A stretch of 64,000 nt of DNA from assembly GCF_004340945.1 (NCBI RefSeq), contig NZ_SLYD01000005.1:310001-374000 (forward strand). Reading direction: 5' to 3'. Shown piece by piece: positions 17,629 to 25,758 of the stretch. A program made the position numbers and the translations under genes. This DNA is from Sphingomonas sp. PP-F2F-A104-K0414. Its GTDB lineage: Bacteria > Pseudomonadota > Alphaproteobacteria > Sphingomonadales > Sphingomonadaceae. The notes beneath the pieces are model-generated. The model saw only the letters and a program-made list of their open reading frames with translations. It did no database searches and was not told the origin of the DNA. Numbering within the stretch: the first letter of the stretch is position 1; each line of letters opens with the position of its first letter.

Positions 17629-18399
17629 ATGCAGACGCTAGCGACCCACACCGCCCCGACCGTAACCAGTTCGCCTGCGATCGGCATTTACGGCAGCGCC
17701 GGTCGTATGGGCCGGGCTATCGTTGAAGCGATTGAGGCCGCCGGCGCATCGCTTGCCGGTGGCGTCGACGCGCGCGAGGACCCGAACCCACTCGCCCGTA
17801 CTGCCGACGTGCTGGTCGATTTCTCGACGCCCTCCGCGGTCGAGGCGCACCTCACCGCTGCGCGCGCGGCTGGTACCGCTATCGTGATCGGCACCACCGG
17901 CCTGTCGCCGCAGCATCAGTCGATGATCGACGACGCCGCCGCCGATATCGCGATCCTCCAGACCGGCAACACCTCGCTCGGCGTGACCCTGCTGGGTATC
18001 CTCGTCCGCGAGGCCGCCGCGCGGCTCGGCCCCGACTGGGACGTCGAGATCGTCGAGATGCACCACAAGCACAAGGTCGACGCGCCGTCGGGCACCGCCC
18101 TCCTGCTCGGCGATGCCGCCGCCAAGGGCCGCGGATCGTCACTCGCCGAACTCCGGGTCGACAGCCGCGCCGGCCTTGTCGGCGCGCGCACCGAAGGTAC
18201 GATCGGCTTCGCGTCACTCCGCGGCGGATCGGTGATCGGCGACCATAGCGTGATCTTCGCGGGTGAAGGCGAACGAATCGAACTCAACCACCGTGGCGAC
18301 GATCGCTCGATCTTTGCACGAGGGGCAGTACGCGCGGCGATCTGGCTCGCCGGTCAGCCTGCCGGCCGGTACCGGATGGGCGACGTGCTCGGGCTGTGA
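17629..18399 (+). CDS. dapB: 4-hydroxy-tetrahydrodipicolinate reductase
   Basis: This 256-aa cytoplasmic enzyme of lysine/diaminopimelate synthesis reduces hydroxy-tetrahydrodipicolinate with NAD(P)H. The nucleotide-binding loop is IYGSAGRMGRAI, DFSTPSAVEAHL follows, and the substrate-binding EMHHKHKVDAPSGTALLLG carries the catalytic His and Lys. GERIELNHRGDDRSIFARGA is the conserved C-terminal segment. The ATG at 17629 is preferred over the longer frame from 17569 because homologues start close to the Rossmann strand. nth follows after 4 bp. Confidence 0.95.
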   Translation: MQTLATHTAPTVTSSPAIGIYGSAGRMGRAIVEAIEAAGASLAGGVDAREDPNPLARTADVLVDFSTPSAVEAHLTAARAAGTAIVIGTTGLSPQHQSMIDDAAADIAILQTGNTSLGVTLLGILVREAAARLGPDWDVEIVEMHHKHKVDAPSGTALLLGDAAAKGRGSSLAELRVDSRAGLVGARTEGTIGFASLRGGSVIGDHSVIFAGEGERIELNHRGDDRSIFARGAVRAAIWLAGQPAGRYRMGDVLGL

Positions 18400-18403
18400 T
18401 GCG

Positions 18404-19105
18404 GTGAAAAAAGCCGACGTCATCGAGTTCTACGCGCGTCTGGCCGAAGCCGATCCGCACCCCGAAACCGAACTCGAATTCGTCAACCCGTATACGCTGG
18501 TCGTCGCCGTCGCGCTCTCCGCGCAGGCCACCGATATCGGCGTCAACAAGGCCACGCGTGCGCTGTTCCGCGAGGTCGATACGCCGGAGAAGATGGTTGC
18601 GCTCGGCCTCGATGAGCTGAAGCGCCACATCAAGACGATCGGCCTGTTCAACACCAAGGCGAAGAACGTCATCGCACTCTCGCAGATGCTGATCGACGAT
18701 TATGGCGGCGAAGTCCCGAACGATCGCGCGGCACTGGAGCGACTGCCCGGTGTCGGACGCAAGACCGCGAACGTCGTGCTCAACGTCGCGTTCGGCGCCG
18801 AGACGTTCGCGGTCGACACGCACATCTTCCGCGTCGGCAACCGCACCGGCCTCGCCCGCGGCAAGACCCCGCTCGCGGTCGAGCTGAAACTCGACAAGGC
18901 GACTCCACAGCCATTCCGTCTCCACGCGCATCACTGGCTGATCCTGCACGGCCGTTATGTCTGCAAGGCGCGGACGCCCGAATGCTGGCGCTGCATCGTG
19001 AGCGATCTGTGCGCATACAAACCCAAGACGCCGCTGCCAAAAAGCAGATCTGCCACGAGTTCGTCACCCCAAGCGGTCATTCACACACCGACTGAAGAGC
19101 CCTGA
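18404..19105 (+). CDS. nth: Endonuclease III
   Basis: This is a 233-aa DNA glycosylase/AP-lyase for oxidised pyrimidines. The helix-hairpin-helix [18 protein letters not shown] contains the catalytic Lys, and VDTHIFRV provides the catalytic Asp. The C-terminal [4Fe-4S] ligands fit C-x6-C-x2-C-x5-C ([17 protein letters not shown]). A GTG start at 18404 follows the dapB stop closely, suggesting co-transcription. The tail after the cluster is longer than usual (about 30 residues). Confidence 0.95.
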   Translation: MKKADVIEFYARLAEADPHPETELEFVNPYTLVVAVALSAQATDIGVNKATRALFREVDTPEKMVALGLDELKRHIKTIGLFNTKAKNVIALSQMLIDDYGGEVPNDRAALERLPGVGRKTANVVLNVAFGAETFAVDTHIFRVGNRTGLARGKTPLAVELKLDKATPQPFRLHAHHWLILHGRYVCKARTPECWRCIVSDLCAYKPKTPLPKSRSATSSSPQAVIHTPTEEP

Positions 19106-19156
19106 TCGCGAAAACGTCTGGCGTCCCCCGTTTCGCTTTGCTAGGCGGGCCATCCG

Positions 19157-19233
<77 letters not shown>

Positions 19234-19237
19234 AACG

Positions 19238-20320
19238 TCATTTATTTTCTCCTGATTTCAATGCCTTAGCGGCATCTTTGGCTAACCTTTCAGCAAGGTT
19301 AGCCAAAAGCTTGTCGGCGGCGGTGTCTGAAAGGGTGCGTTGATCGGCCGCAGCGGTGTATCGTGCGACCTCGCTGTCGGTCGTGTGACCGGTCCACGCC
19401 TTGATCTCTTGGTTCGAACAACCTGCCTCGGCGAACCGCCGCGCCGCGGCCTTGCGGAGCCCGTGGGCTGAGCAATTCGGCAGGCCGGCCTCGTCGCACC
19501 ACTGGCGAAATTTGTTGCCGAAACCCTTCACCGAGAACTGCTTGCCGAACTCAGTGACCACGAAGATCGCGCCGACCGTCGGCGTCGCAAGAATAGATTC
19601 CGCGAGGCCGGGCATGATCGGCAGCGAGACGAAAACCTTCGTCTTTTCCTGGGTAAGTTCGAGCCGAGTATCACGGACGCTTGCTGGGCCCATCTTGCGG
19701 GCGTCACCGCCGCGCTGGCCCGTCCAGATCATCAGATCAAACGCCAGCCGCGCGACCGTACCGATCGGGTGGCGCCGCTCGAAAGCCGCGATCTCTTCCT
19801 CGGTCCAACTGTGGAACCCTCCGCCGCTAACCTTGAAGGGGCGCGTGACTATGGCCTCGGCATCGGTCGCCAGCGCGACCACGCCGGGGGTCGAAGTCGT
19901 GGCCGGTGGATTAAGGAAGCTGGTGTTGCCGAACGTGATCTGATTGGCGGCGACGTCGAGCAGCGTGGCGTCGATCGCGAGCAGCAGCAGCGCGCCCGCC
20001 GACTTCTCGATGATCGGTGCGGCCTGCCCATAGGAGGCGAACAGCGTCCCGTCCGTCAGGTACAGAGCGAGGCTGCGCACTGTGTAGGTGTCGGCGCTTT
20101 CGTCGCGCACAATCAGGTGGATGACGTCGGCCGCGACGCCTGCACCCGAGATAGTCGCGATGCGCTTCACCTCGCCGGGCAGCGCGGCGGTGTTCGCCGC
20201 GGCGACGATCGCGGTCGGTGCAACGCCTACGGATGCGATCCGCACGGCGTTGGTGCCGTCGCGGGCGGCGTTGACGAGCGCGGCGCGGCCGGCGTCGGTG
20301 ATGCGTAGAACGATCGACAT
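19238..20320 (-). CDS. Chimera: phage tail-fibre N-terminus fused to tyrosine integrase catalytic domain
   Basis: This is one continuous 360-aa frame with two unrelated parts. Residues 1 to about 158 are a phage tail-fibre/tail-collar N-terminal domain (MSIVLRITDAGRAALVNAA, and SFLNPPATTSTPGVVALATD, the usual end of that domain). Residues from about 160 (RPFKVSGGGFHSWTEEEIAA) are the C-terminal catalytic domain of a tyrosine integrase: Arg203 in TGQRGGD, His286/Arg289 in HGLRK, His312 in WTGHT and Tyr321 are all in place. The integrase N-terminal arm-binding and core-binding domains are absent. The gene order (next to tail gene I, with its 3' end at the tRNA) is what a deletion from inside the fibre gene to inside int would give. 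Recombinase activity is doubtful. Confidence 0.88.
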   Translation of the reverse strand: MSIVLRITDAGRAALVNAARDGTNAVRIASVGVAPTAIVAAANTAALPGEVKRIATISGAGVAADVIHLIVRDESADTYTVRSLALYLTDGTLFASYGQAAPIIEKSAGALLLLAIDATLLDVAANQITFGNTSFLNPPATTSTPGVVALATDAEAIVTRPFKVSGGGFHSWTEEEIAAFERRHPIGTVARLAFDLMIWTGQRGGDARKMGPASVRDTRLELTQEKTKVFVSLPIMPGLAESILATPTVGAIFVVTEFGKQFSVKGFGNKFRQWCDEAGLPNCSAHGLRKAAARRFAEAGCSNQEIKAWTGHTTDSEVARYTAAADQRTLSDTAADKLLANLAERLAKDAAKALKSGENK

Positions 20321-20332
20321 GATCTCTCCGGG

Positions 20333-20878
20333 TCAGGCCGCTGGTGCGGTCATGGTGAGGCGGGCGAAAACGGCAGGACGCGCGGCTGCGATCGGCACGA
20401 TGCCGGCGGTGGCGTTGAGCGCCTGGCTAAAGGTAAAGTGCGAGCGAACCGGCTTGGTGCGGTAGACCTCGGCGATCACGGCATCGACGAAGGCAGCATC
20501 GACGGGAGCGCCGGTCTGGTCGGTGATGTTAAGCAGCAGGTTGAACGTGTGCGGGTCGCCGGGCGGCGTCATCTGCCACCATTCGCGAAGCGCAACGGAT
20601 CCGCCGAAGGACTCGACGACGTCGCGGACCGATGACGCGGTGCCCTTGCGGCGTTGAATCGGTAGGGCTTGGCGAACGCGCGCGCGTTTGATCGTCTCCG
20701 ACCAGTCGCTCGACCAGCTATCGATCGATAGCGCCCATGCGAGATAGGGCAGCAACTCGACCGGGCAGGTATCGGGGTTCCAGAGCGAGCGCAGGGGCAC
20801 CGGAACCTCCGCCAGTTGCGCCATGCTGGCCTCGACGGCGCGCTCGAGCGCGGTCGCGTTGGGCGGGAGTAGCGTCAC
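20333..20878 (-). CDS. Phage tail protein I (P2 gpI-like)
   Basis: A 181-aa baseplate-associated tail protein. LWNPDTCPVELLPYLAWALSID and DWSETIKRARVRQALPIQRRKGT are the typical gpI pattern (a W..D..C...LLP.LAWA..V..W signature). The GTG start at 20878 overlaps the gene J stop (GTGA). The downstream gene is the tail-fibre chimera, as expected for the J-I-H order. Confidence 0.9.
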   Translation of the reverse strand: MTLLPPNATALERAVEASMAQLAEVPVPLRSLWNPDTCPVELLPYLAWALSIDSWSSDWSETIKRARVRQALPIQRRKGTASSVRDVVESFGGSVALREWWQMTPPGDPHTFNLLLNITDQTGAPVDAAFVDAVIAEVYRTKPVRSHFTFSQALNATAGIVPIAAARPAVFARLTMTAPAA

Positions 20879-21774
20879 TCGCCAAGCCCGGCGTGCACGA
20901 CGTTGGTGGCGGTGCACCAGCCGGCCTGCGTCCGATCGAGAACGACGTCGGCCGCAGGACTGGTCAGGACGACGTTCTGTACCCCCTCGACGTGGAGCGC
21001 GGCGAAGATCCCCGACCGCGTGATGTCGCGGCCGAGGCAGTGCGAGTTGGCGATGTAGGCGGCAAGGCGTGCGCGAGCCTCGGCGATGACAATCGAGCCA
21101 TCCGGTCCGGCGAACGTCCTTATCGAGGCATCGACCCCATACTGGATGATCTCCGCCGACTGGATCGTGACATAGTCCGTCAGCGGGCGGCGGGTCTCAG
21201 CGGAAACATAGGCAAGGACTGCGGCAAGCAGCGCTGCCGAGGCGACGCCGGTACCGGCGCGGGCGAGGATCGTGATCCGCACCTCGCCGGTGGCCGGGCT
21301 GGTCGCGCTGGCGTCGAGAACGTCGGAAGACGCCGACAGCGAATGGAAGATGTATGCGCCCTCGGGACCGGCGACCGAATAGCCCTCCGGTGCGAGGACG
21401 AGGCGACGGCGAAAATCCTCGTCGCTTTCGAGTACTGCTGCCGCTCCGGTCTGTTCGTTGGCCGGCGTGATGACGAGCCGGGCCACGCCCATGAGCGCGG
21501 CGAGGTTATCCAGATCCGCCCCGATGGCATATGCCGGCATGACCGCGCGCGCTGCATCGTTCACGCGAGCGCGCAGCAGCATCTCACGGTAGGCTGCTAC
21601 CTGCAGGAGTTTGACCGCGGGATCGGACTCAACCGTTGCATCGAAATCGGGAACCAGCGCCACCGATTGCGCCAGCATCTGCCCGTAGATCGTATCGAAA
21701 TCGAGGGTCTCGACGATCGTCGGCGCGGGTAGGCGCGATAAATCGACAGCGGTGAAAGTGGACGGCTCGGCCAT
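20875..21774 (-). CDS. Phage baseplate assembly protein J
   Basis: A 299-aa baseplate J family protein: LSRLPAPTIVETLDFDTIYG at the N-terminus, NDAARAVMPAYAIGADLDNL, and ARLVITPANEQ.. followed by EDFRRRLVLAPEGYSVAGPE and a Y.F hinge are characteristic. It appears full length. The genes that normally precede it (V, W) are absent; the upstream DNA carries non-phage cargo. Confidence 0.92.
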   Translation of the reverse strand: MAEPSTFTAVDLSRLPAPTIVETLDFDTIYGQMLAQSVALVPDFDATVESDPAVKLLQVAAYREMLLRARVNDAARAVMPAYAIGADLDNLAALMGVARLVITPANEQTGAAAVLESDEDFRRRLVLAPEGYSVAGPEGAYIFHSLSASSDVLDASATSPATGEVRITILARAGTGVASAALLAAVLAYVSAETRRPLTDYVTIQSAEIIQYGVDASIRTFAGPDGSIVIAEARARLAAYIANSHCLGRDITRSGIFAALHVEGVQNVVLTSPAADVVLDRTQAGWCTATNVVHAGLGE

Positions 21775-22062
21775 CCGGCCATGTCGTCGGTCAGCTCATG
21801 GCAGCGCCATCATGTTCGGGTGTGAGATCGTTTTTCACACTCGCGCTTCACGTCGGATATGGGAGGAAAGCAAACCGTCCGCTTTGGAGGCCACACCCCA
21901 GGAAACCCACCACTGAACGGGTATCCCAGATGCATCAATATTTTGCATCGCTGGAGCCCTCGGTTTCCTGCTGTTTTTGCGCTGATGCGAAATCCGTGAG
22001 TTTTGCATCACGTATCGCGGCCGTTCGGCGATGCTAGGTGTCACCAAACGACCGCGTCACGC
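21775..22062. other. Non-coding stretch with TGATGCA-type motifs
   Basis: No convincing gene is present. It holds a cluster of GATGCATC (21929), TTTTGCATC (about 21942), TGATGCG (21984) and TTTTGCATCA (22002), the same motif in both orientations that recurs at 22786, 30138-30218 and 33589-33680 within the element. Function unknown; iteron-like or protein-binding sites are possible. Confidence 0.45.
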
Positions 22063-22596
22063 TTAGCTACGCTTCTGGCAGAACCTGATGCGGTTTCCGA
22101 AAGGGTCATGCACCTCCATCTGATCGCCCCAGGGCTGTCGTATAATGCCGGGGCGGCCATAGCCGTATTGCTTCGAGATCAATTCGGCGTTGAATGCCCG
22201 TACACCCACCATCCAAACGAACGCCGTCGATCCTGGGCTGGCATCCCCATGATGCTCCGATAAATGAAGCTCGAGTCCGCTCCGCTCCACCGCCATATAC
22301 AGGGGAAGATCGGGTTCGTGGCGCTGTTCCAGCGTCACCGCAAAGCCAAGAAAATCGCAGTAAAATTCCCGCGCCTTGACCACATCGAAGATGCGAAGGA
22401 TCGGTATCGCCTGATGGAAGGATACGCCATCTGGCGGGATTGGTTGCAACTTCGCCGCAGCCGTATTCCAATCCTGATGGCCCAGTTCGGCCGCAATGAG
22501 TTCGAGGCTGATGGAGTGTGTTATATCGACGGCACGCTCAGCGAGCGCCGAACGCAGTCGTTTTGCCATTCCCTTGGCTTGATCAATAGTCGGCAT
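22063..22596 (-). CDS. VOC-fold (glyoxalase/bleomycin-resistance-like) protein with N-terminal helical domain
   Basis: A 177-aa protein. The first 50 residues (IDQAKGMAKRLRSALAERAV, ELGHQDWNTAAAKL) form the small helical domain often found in front of VOC proteins. The rest is a VOC domain: IPILRIFDVVKAREFYCDFLG, LPLYMAVERSGLELHLSEHH and the closing WGDQMEVHDPFGNRIRF. The ATG at 22596 is preferred over 22617 because GAGGA stands 7 nt before it. It is island cargo; whether it gives drug resistance or is an isomerase cannot be told. Confidence 0.82.
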   Translation of the reverse strand: MPTIDQAKGMAKRLRSALAERAVDITHSISLELIAAELGHQDWNTAAAKLQPIPPDGVSFHQAIPILRIFDVVKAREFYCDFLGFAVTLEQRHEPDLPLYMAVERSGLELHLSEHHGDASPGSTAFVWMVGVRAFNAELISKQYGYGRPGIIRQPWGDQMEVHDPFGNRIRFCQKRS

Positions 22597-22689
22597 GATA
22601 GTTCCTCGCGCCGGCAACGGGTCATCGGTGCTCGCATTGCCGATCCATCGCCGGGCGGATTATCCGGTGAAGATCATACCTCGATGCCT

Positions 22690-23043
22690 TCACCTTATCC
22701 TTGCGGACGCGAGCGGCTGGCGACATCTGCCATCATCAAAATGGCAGAGGCCGGATGTGGCTGTCAACGACTCCCCCAAAGGCGCTGATGCAAAACTTTT
22801 GATTTTTTTATCACGAACGACCGGTTTTCTTAGTGCCGACCAACGATCGGCCATGCGGCTCCGCGCTGCACGACGCGTCCAAAAAATCGTGACGGCTACT
22901 GCTATTGCTCGAAATGGAATGTTCGCAATGGCCTCAGTCCTACCCCGAAAGGCAGTCTCAACTACGAACGCAGCGCTCACGACGAGAAGCCAAATGACGA
23001 GTGGATGGGCAAGGAATCGACGTGACACCTCTTCTGCTAACAC
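22690..23043 (-). CDS. Possible small membrane protein (weak)
   Basis: A 117-aa frame with one hydrophobic stretch (HPLVIWLLVVSAAFVVETAF) and a second shorter one (FRAIAVAVTIFWT). The last 45 residues look like read-through of non-coding sequence. No family is recognised. It may be spurious; the hydrophobic N-terminal half is the only reason to list it. Confidence 0.25.
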   Translation of the reverse strand: MLAEEVSRRFLAHPLVIWLLVVSAAFVVETAFRGRTEAIANIPFRAIAVAVTIFWTRRAARSRMADRWSALRKPVVRDKKIKSFASAPLGESLTATSGLCHFDDGRCRQPLASARIR

Positions 23044-23060
23044 GCCGCCCCCGCATGCGC

Positions 23061-23113
23061 TATTGAGCGGAAGCGGTATGGCCGGAAGGGAATGAAAGCC
23101 GCCCGTCCGTTTT
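23061..23113 (+). repeat. Island repeat, copy 1
   Basis: GAGCGGAAGCGGTATGGCCG followed by GAAGGGAATGAAAGCCGCCC: a diverged copy of the element whose core reads GGAATGGCCGGAATGGG then AGGAAAGCGG. Confidence 0.75.
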
Positions 23114-23130
23114 CGGGCGCTCAGATGGCC

Positions 23131-23430
23131 TTAGCTACCCTGTCCGCTCGGGTTCAGATCCGCCCATCTTAGAAGGAGTCGAGGGGAACTGGCCGGGTCA
23201 CCGGTGGACAACATCCGGTTTGCGGCATCCTCGACGCTTTGGACGAAATACTCGGTTCGCTGTGGCGCAAGCGCGAATGCGCCGCCTGAACGCCACGCGC
23301 TTTGGTATTCGATGGCTGCTTCCTGCTCAATCTCTGCCTCCACGCTGCAACCACTGCCGGTCAGAACGAATATGAGCGGGTTGGCCCACGGCTTGGGTAG
23401 AGCATCTCGACCGATACGGAGGTTGGCCAT
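23131..23430 (-). CDS. Small hypothetical protein
   Basis: A 99-aa frame (MANLRIGRDALPKPWANPLI ... VEAEIEQEAAIEYQSAWR) with even composition and a plausible soluble helical middle. No domain is recognised. It lies in a repeat-rich part of the element between two repeat copies, with no coupled neighbours. Confidence 0.35.
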   Translation of the reverse strand: MANLRIGRDALPKPWANPLIFVLTGSGCSVEAEIEQEAAIEYQSAWRSGGAFALAPQRTEYFVQSVEDAANRMLSTGDPASSPRLLLRWADLNPSGQGS

Positions 23431-23774
23431 GGCGCATGATCGTCGGTTTTTCCTACGTCCGCAATTAGGAAGCGAAGATGCTTGGTAAGTGACCGACTAT
23501 GGGCGGAAGCGGAATGGCCGGAATGGGCAGGAAAGCGGAACGGCAGCTTACGGGAACGCCGATGTCGATGGCCGACATAGCGCGGCACCGCCTTCAACTA
23601 CAACGATCGGAGAACGGGGAGCTATAGAGCTGATGCTGTTCTTATCTTTGCCGACTCAGCGAGCCAAGAATCGAGCGGGTCTGCAATTGCAAACGGAAAG
23701 TGGCGAGCACGACGCATGCGCACACCATAGTGTTCGTTGGCTTAGCGGCAGATCGAGTTGGCAGCAAAAAGCGA
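23431..23774. other. Gene-free stretch holding island repeat copy 2
   Basis: It contains the repeat at 23492-23548 and, before it, CTACGTCCGCAATTAGGAAG, which also has a counterpart before the copy at 33366. The rest (23550-23774) is lower in GC and shows no convincing reading frame. Confidence 0.5.
23492..23548 (+). repeat. Island repeat, copy 2
   Basis: ACTATGGGCGGAAGCGGAAT, then GGCCGGAATGGGCAGGAAAG and CGG: one of the best-preserved copies. Similarity to the 33366 copy extends upstream to about 23447. Confidence 0.85.
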
Positions 23775-24266
23775 TTAGCGAACGTCAACGTCTATTAGTA
23801 CGCGTCGCACGCGTCCTTCGGACGTCGCGCTTTGCAAAACAATTTTGTCATGTCCATGATATCCTGCATCGGATGTATAAAAAGCCTGAACGCCATCGAC
23901 TTTATGTGTGTCGCAGATAACTCGAGGGTTCGGCGCAATAAAGTTGGGATAAACTTTTTCGGTTGAGATGTCGGCATGCCCGTGATGGGGTGGGGTTACA
24001 ATCTGCGCCGTTACCGTACCTGCTGATGAACAATCTGGATTGGTCAGTGTGGCGAACCATATTCTGATCTTCTCACCGGATATAGCAGCACGTGAAGCAT
24101 AGATATCCGAATAACCCTTGCTACTACCCTCATTCAGGCGGCGTACGAGGTAGGTCTGTCCACTGGCTAAGGGCGGCATTAAACACGAAAATGCAATAAG
24201 CAATACGGTAATATTTTTGGTCTTAACTGTCTTTACTAAGCTATCCCAACCTGTGTAGCCGACCAT
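23775..24266 (-). CDS. Secreted hypothetical protein
   Basis: A 163-aa protein with a signal peptide (TVLLIAFSCLMPPLASG, cleavage near residue 36 before QTYLVRR). The mature part has the PPHHGHADIS and SDAGYHGHDKIVL stretches that look like a small beta-sandwich, with several His residues and two Cys (NPDCSSAG, RVICDTH) that could form a disulfide. No family is named with confidence. It is noticeably lower in GC than the chromosomal genes, consistent with acquired cargo. Confidence 0.65.
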   Translation of the reverse strand: MVGYTGWDSLVKTVKTKNITVLLIAFSCLMPPLASGQTYLVRRLNEGSSKGYSDIYASRAAISGEKIRIWFATLTNPDCSSAGTVTAQIVTPPHHGHADISTEKVYPNFIAPNPRVICDTHKVDGVQAFYTSDAGYHGHDKIVLQSATSEGRVRRVLIDVDVR

Positions 24267-24475
24267 GTCCGTTACCTTCAGTATGAAAACTTATCAAAAT
24301 CACCCCCTTATTTATGTTGAAGTTTGCTTACAGTTTGCTGACAGCTGGCGCTCCTGACAAAAGATTCTCGGGTCTTGTACCCAAAATCGCTAAGTCCGAA
24401 CTTTGATGCTGGAACGGATGTCCGCTTTTGAGCGCGCATGATGCCCATCGGAACGTCCATTCTTGGGCGAAATAG

Positions 24476-24946
24476 TCACCGGACGTCAGCATCGATATGC
24501 CGAAAGACGGTGTCCAACATTGCTTGCCGTTCTGCCTCGGTGTCACCCAGAAGAATGCGTTGCGCGTATCGGACCGGCTTACGGCCTTTGGCAGGGGCGT
24601 CTTCAAGCCCCTCCTGATGGACGCGTGCGATCTGTGCCGCGCGACCACTGAAACCGACCCATGCCTCCGTATCGGTTGCGCCGGCCTTAAAATTGGAGCC
24701 GTTGCGGAGTTTTCGAAACATCGCCTTGCGCTTGATCGTGCCCTGCCGTCGCAGCCGGCCGGCCGGCTGCGCCTTGCGCGCCGCATAGGGTTGGCCGTCA
24801 GGATCCTGCTGCCGGGCAATACGGGCCGATTGGCTGCGCTGAAGCCTCCGCGCCATCAAACGCAGGATCTTGCGGCGCTCGCCCGAATCGACGCGGCGCA
24901 GCAGCGCACCGGCAAGCTGCTCGATCTGGGCAAGGTCGCCGGTCAT
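24476..24946 (-). CDS. Phage virion morphogenesis / tail completion protein S
   Basis: A 156-aa P2 gpS-like protein: ERRKILRLMARRLQRSQSAR, IARQQDPDGQPYAARK (the family's Q..PDG..W/Y..RK pattern), then KAMFRKLRN and AARIARVHQ-type sequence (AAQIARVHQEGL). It overlaps the end of the gpR remnant by ATGA, as in intact P2-like late operons. Confidence 0.9.
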   Translation of the reverse strand: MTGDLAQIEQLAGALLRRVDSGERRKILRLMARRLQRSQSARIARQQDPDGQPYAARKAQPAGRLRRQGTIKRKAMFRKLRNGSNFKAGATDTEAWVGFSGRAAQIARVHQEGLEDAPAKGRKPVRYAQRILLGDTEAERQAMLDTVFRHIDADVR

Positions 24947-25228
24947 GCGTCAGGCACGAACGCGGCGTCCGATGTCTGTGCGACAAGCTGATCGCGCATG
25001 AACAGCTGCCACAGGCTCACGCAGCAAACGCCGGGAAACTCGTCGAGCTGGCGCGGCTCCTCGAGGTGGTCCGCGTCGAACCCGCCACCCTCCTTTGGCG
25101 TGACGCGAACGGCCTCGGTCAGCTCGACGCTGATCGAGACGTCGGCGCGCTCGGCGTCGAGCAGTTCGGACTCGAACGCGAACGGCTCCGGGTCCGTGCC
25201 CTCAAGCAGATCGGGCTGCTGCTCGGCT
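24943..25228 (-). pseudogene. Phage tail completion protein R, C-terminal remnant
   Basis: The last 95 or so residues of a P2 gpR-like protein survive (QQPDLLEG near the upstream limit, VSISVELTEAVRVTPKEGGG, ending SDAAFVPDA). Upstream of about 25228 the frame continues only as antisense of the portal gene and has no matching N-terminal half. The truncation point coincides with the truncated 5' end of the portal gene on the other strand. Confidence 0.75.
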
Positions 25229-25629
25229 ACGCCACCGGCGACATCGACGAGAACGACACCGACGAGCTGCGCGACGCGCTGAAAAACTCGAAGGGGCCGG
25301 GCAACTTCAAAAACCTGTTCGTCCACGCGCCCGGCGGCAAGGAAGGCAGCATCAAGATCCTGCCGATCGCCGAGGTCGGCGCGAAGGACGAGTTCCTCGG
25401 GATCAAGAACGCGACGCGCGACGACGTGCTGGCGGCGCACCGCACCCCGCCGTCCGTCCTTGGGATCGTGCCGGCGCAGGGATCGCAGCTCGGCAAGATC
25501 AGCGAGGCGGTCGACATGTTCTTCGAGCTGGAGATCCTGCCGCTGCAGATGGCGTTCCTCGAGATCAACGACCGCGTCGGCTTCGAAGCCGTCCGGTTCA
25601 CGCCGCGCGCCATCGCGCCCGTCAAATAG
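25228..25629 (+). pseudogene. Phage portal protein (P2 gpQ-like), C-terminal remnant
   Basis: About 133 C-terminal residues of a PBSX/P2-type portal are intact: DIDENDTDELRDALKNSKGP, GNFKNLFVHAPGGKEGSIKI, LGIKNATRDDVLAAHRTPPS and LEILPLQMAFLEINDRVGF. The N-terminal two thirds are gone; the open frame upstream (from 25066) is the complement of gpR. Portal and R/S are divergent in P2 as well, so the junction is explained by a deletion of the capsid, terminase-small, tail X and lysis genes between them. Confidence 0.85.
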
Positions 25630-25758
25630 CTTTCGCGTCCGGCATAGCCGGGCGGGGGATGTCGGGGTGCAACCCGGCAAACCGACGAGGATCACTCTCG
25701 CCACGACCATCGGCCACCGGCCGTCCCGCACCCTGCCGATTCGCAGGGTGCGGGCCTT

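Noticed and set aside
21835-22047. A 70-aa minus-strand frame between gene J and the first VOC gene
   Set aside because: Composition is unconvincing and it spans the GATGCA motif cluster; there is no start signal or recognisable domain.
24328-24819. A 163-aa frame overlapping phage gene S
   Set aside because: Out-of-frame shadow of gpS, whose family motifs and ATGA coupling are clear.
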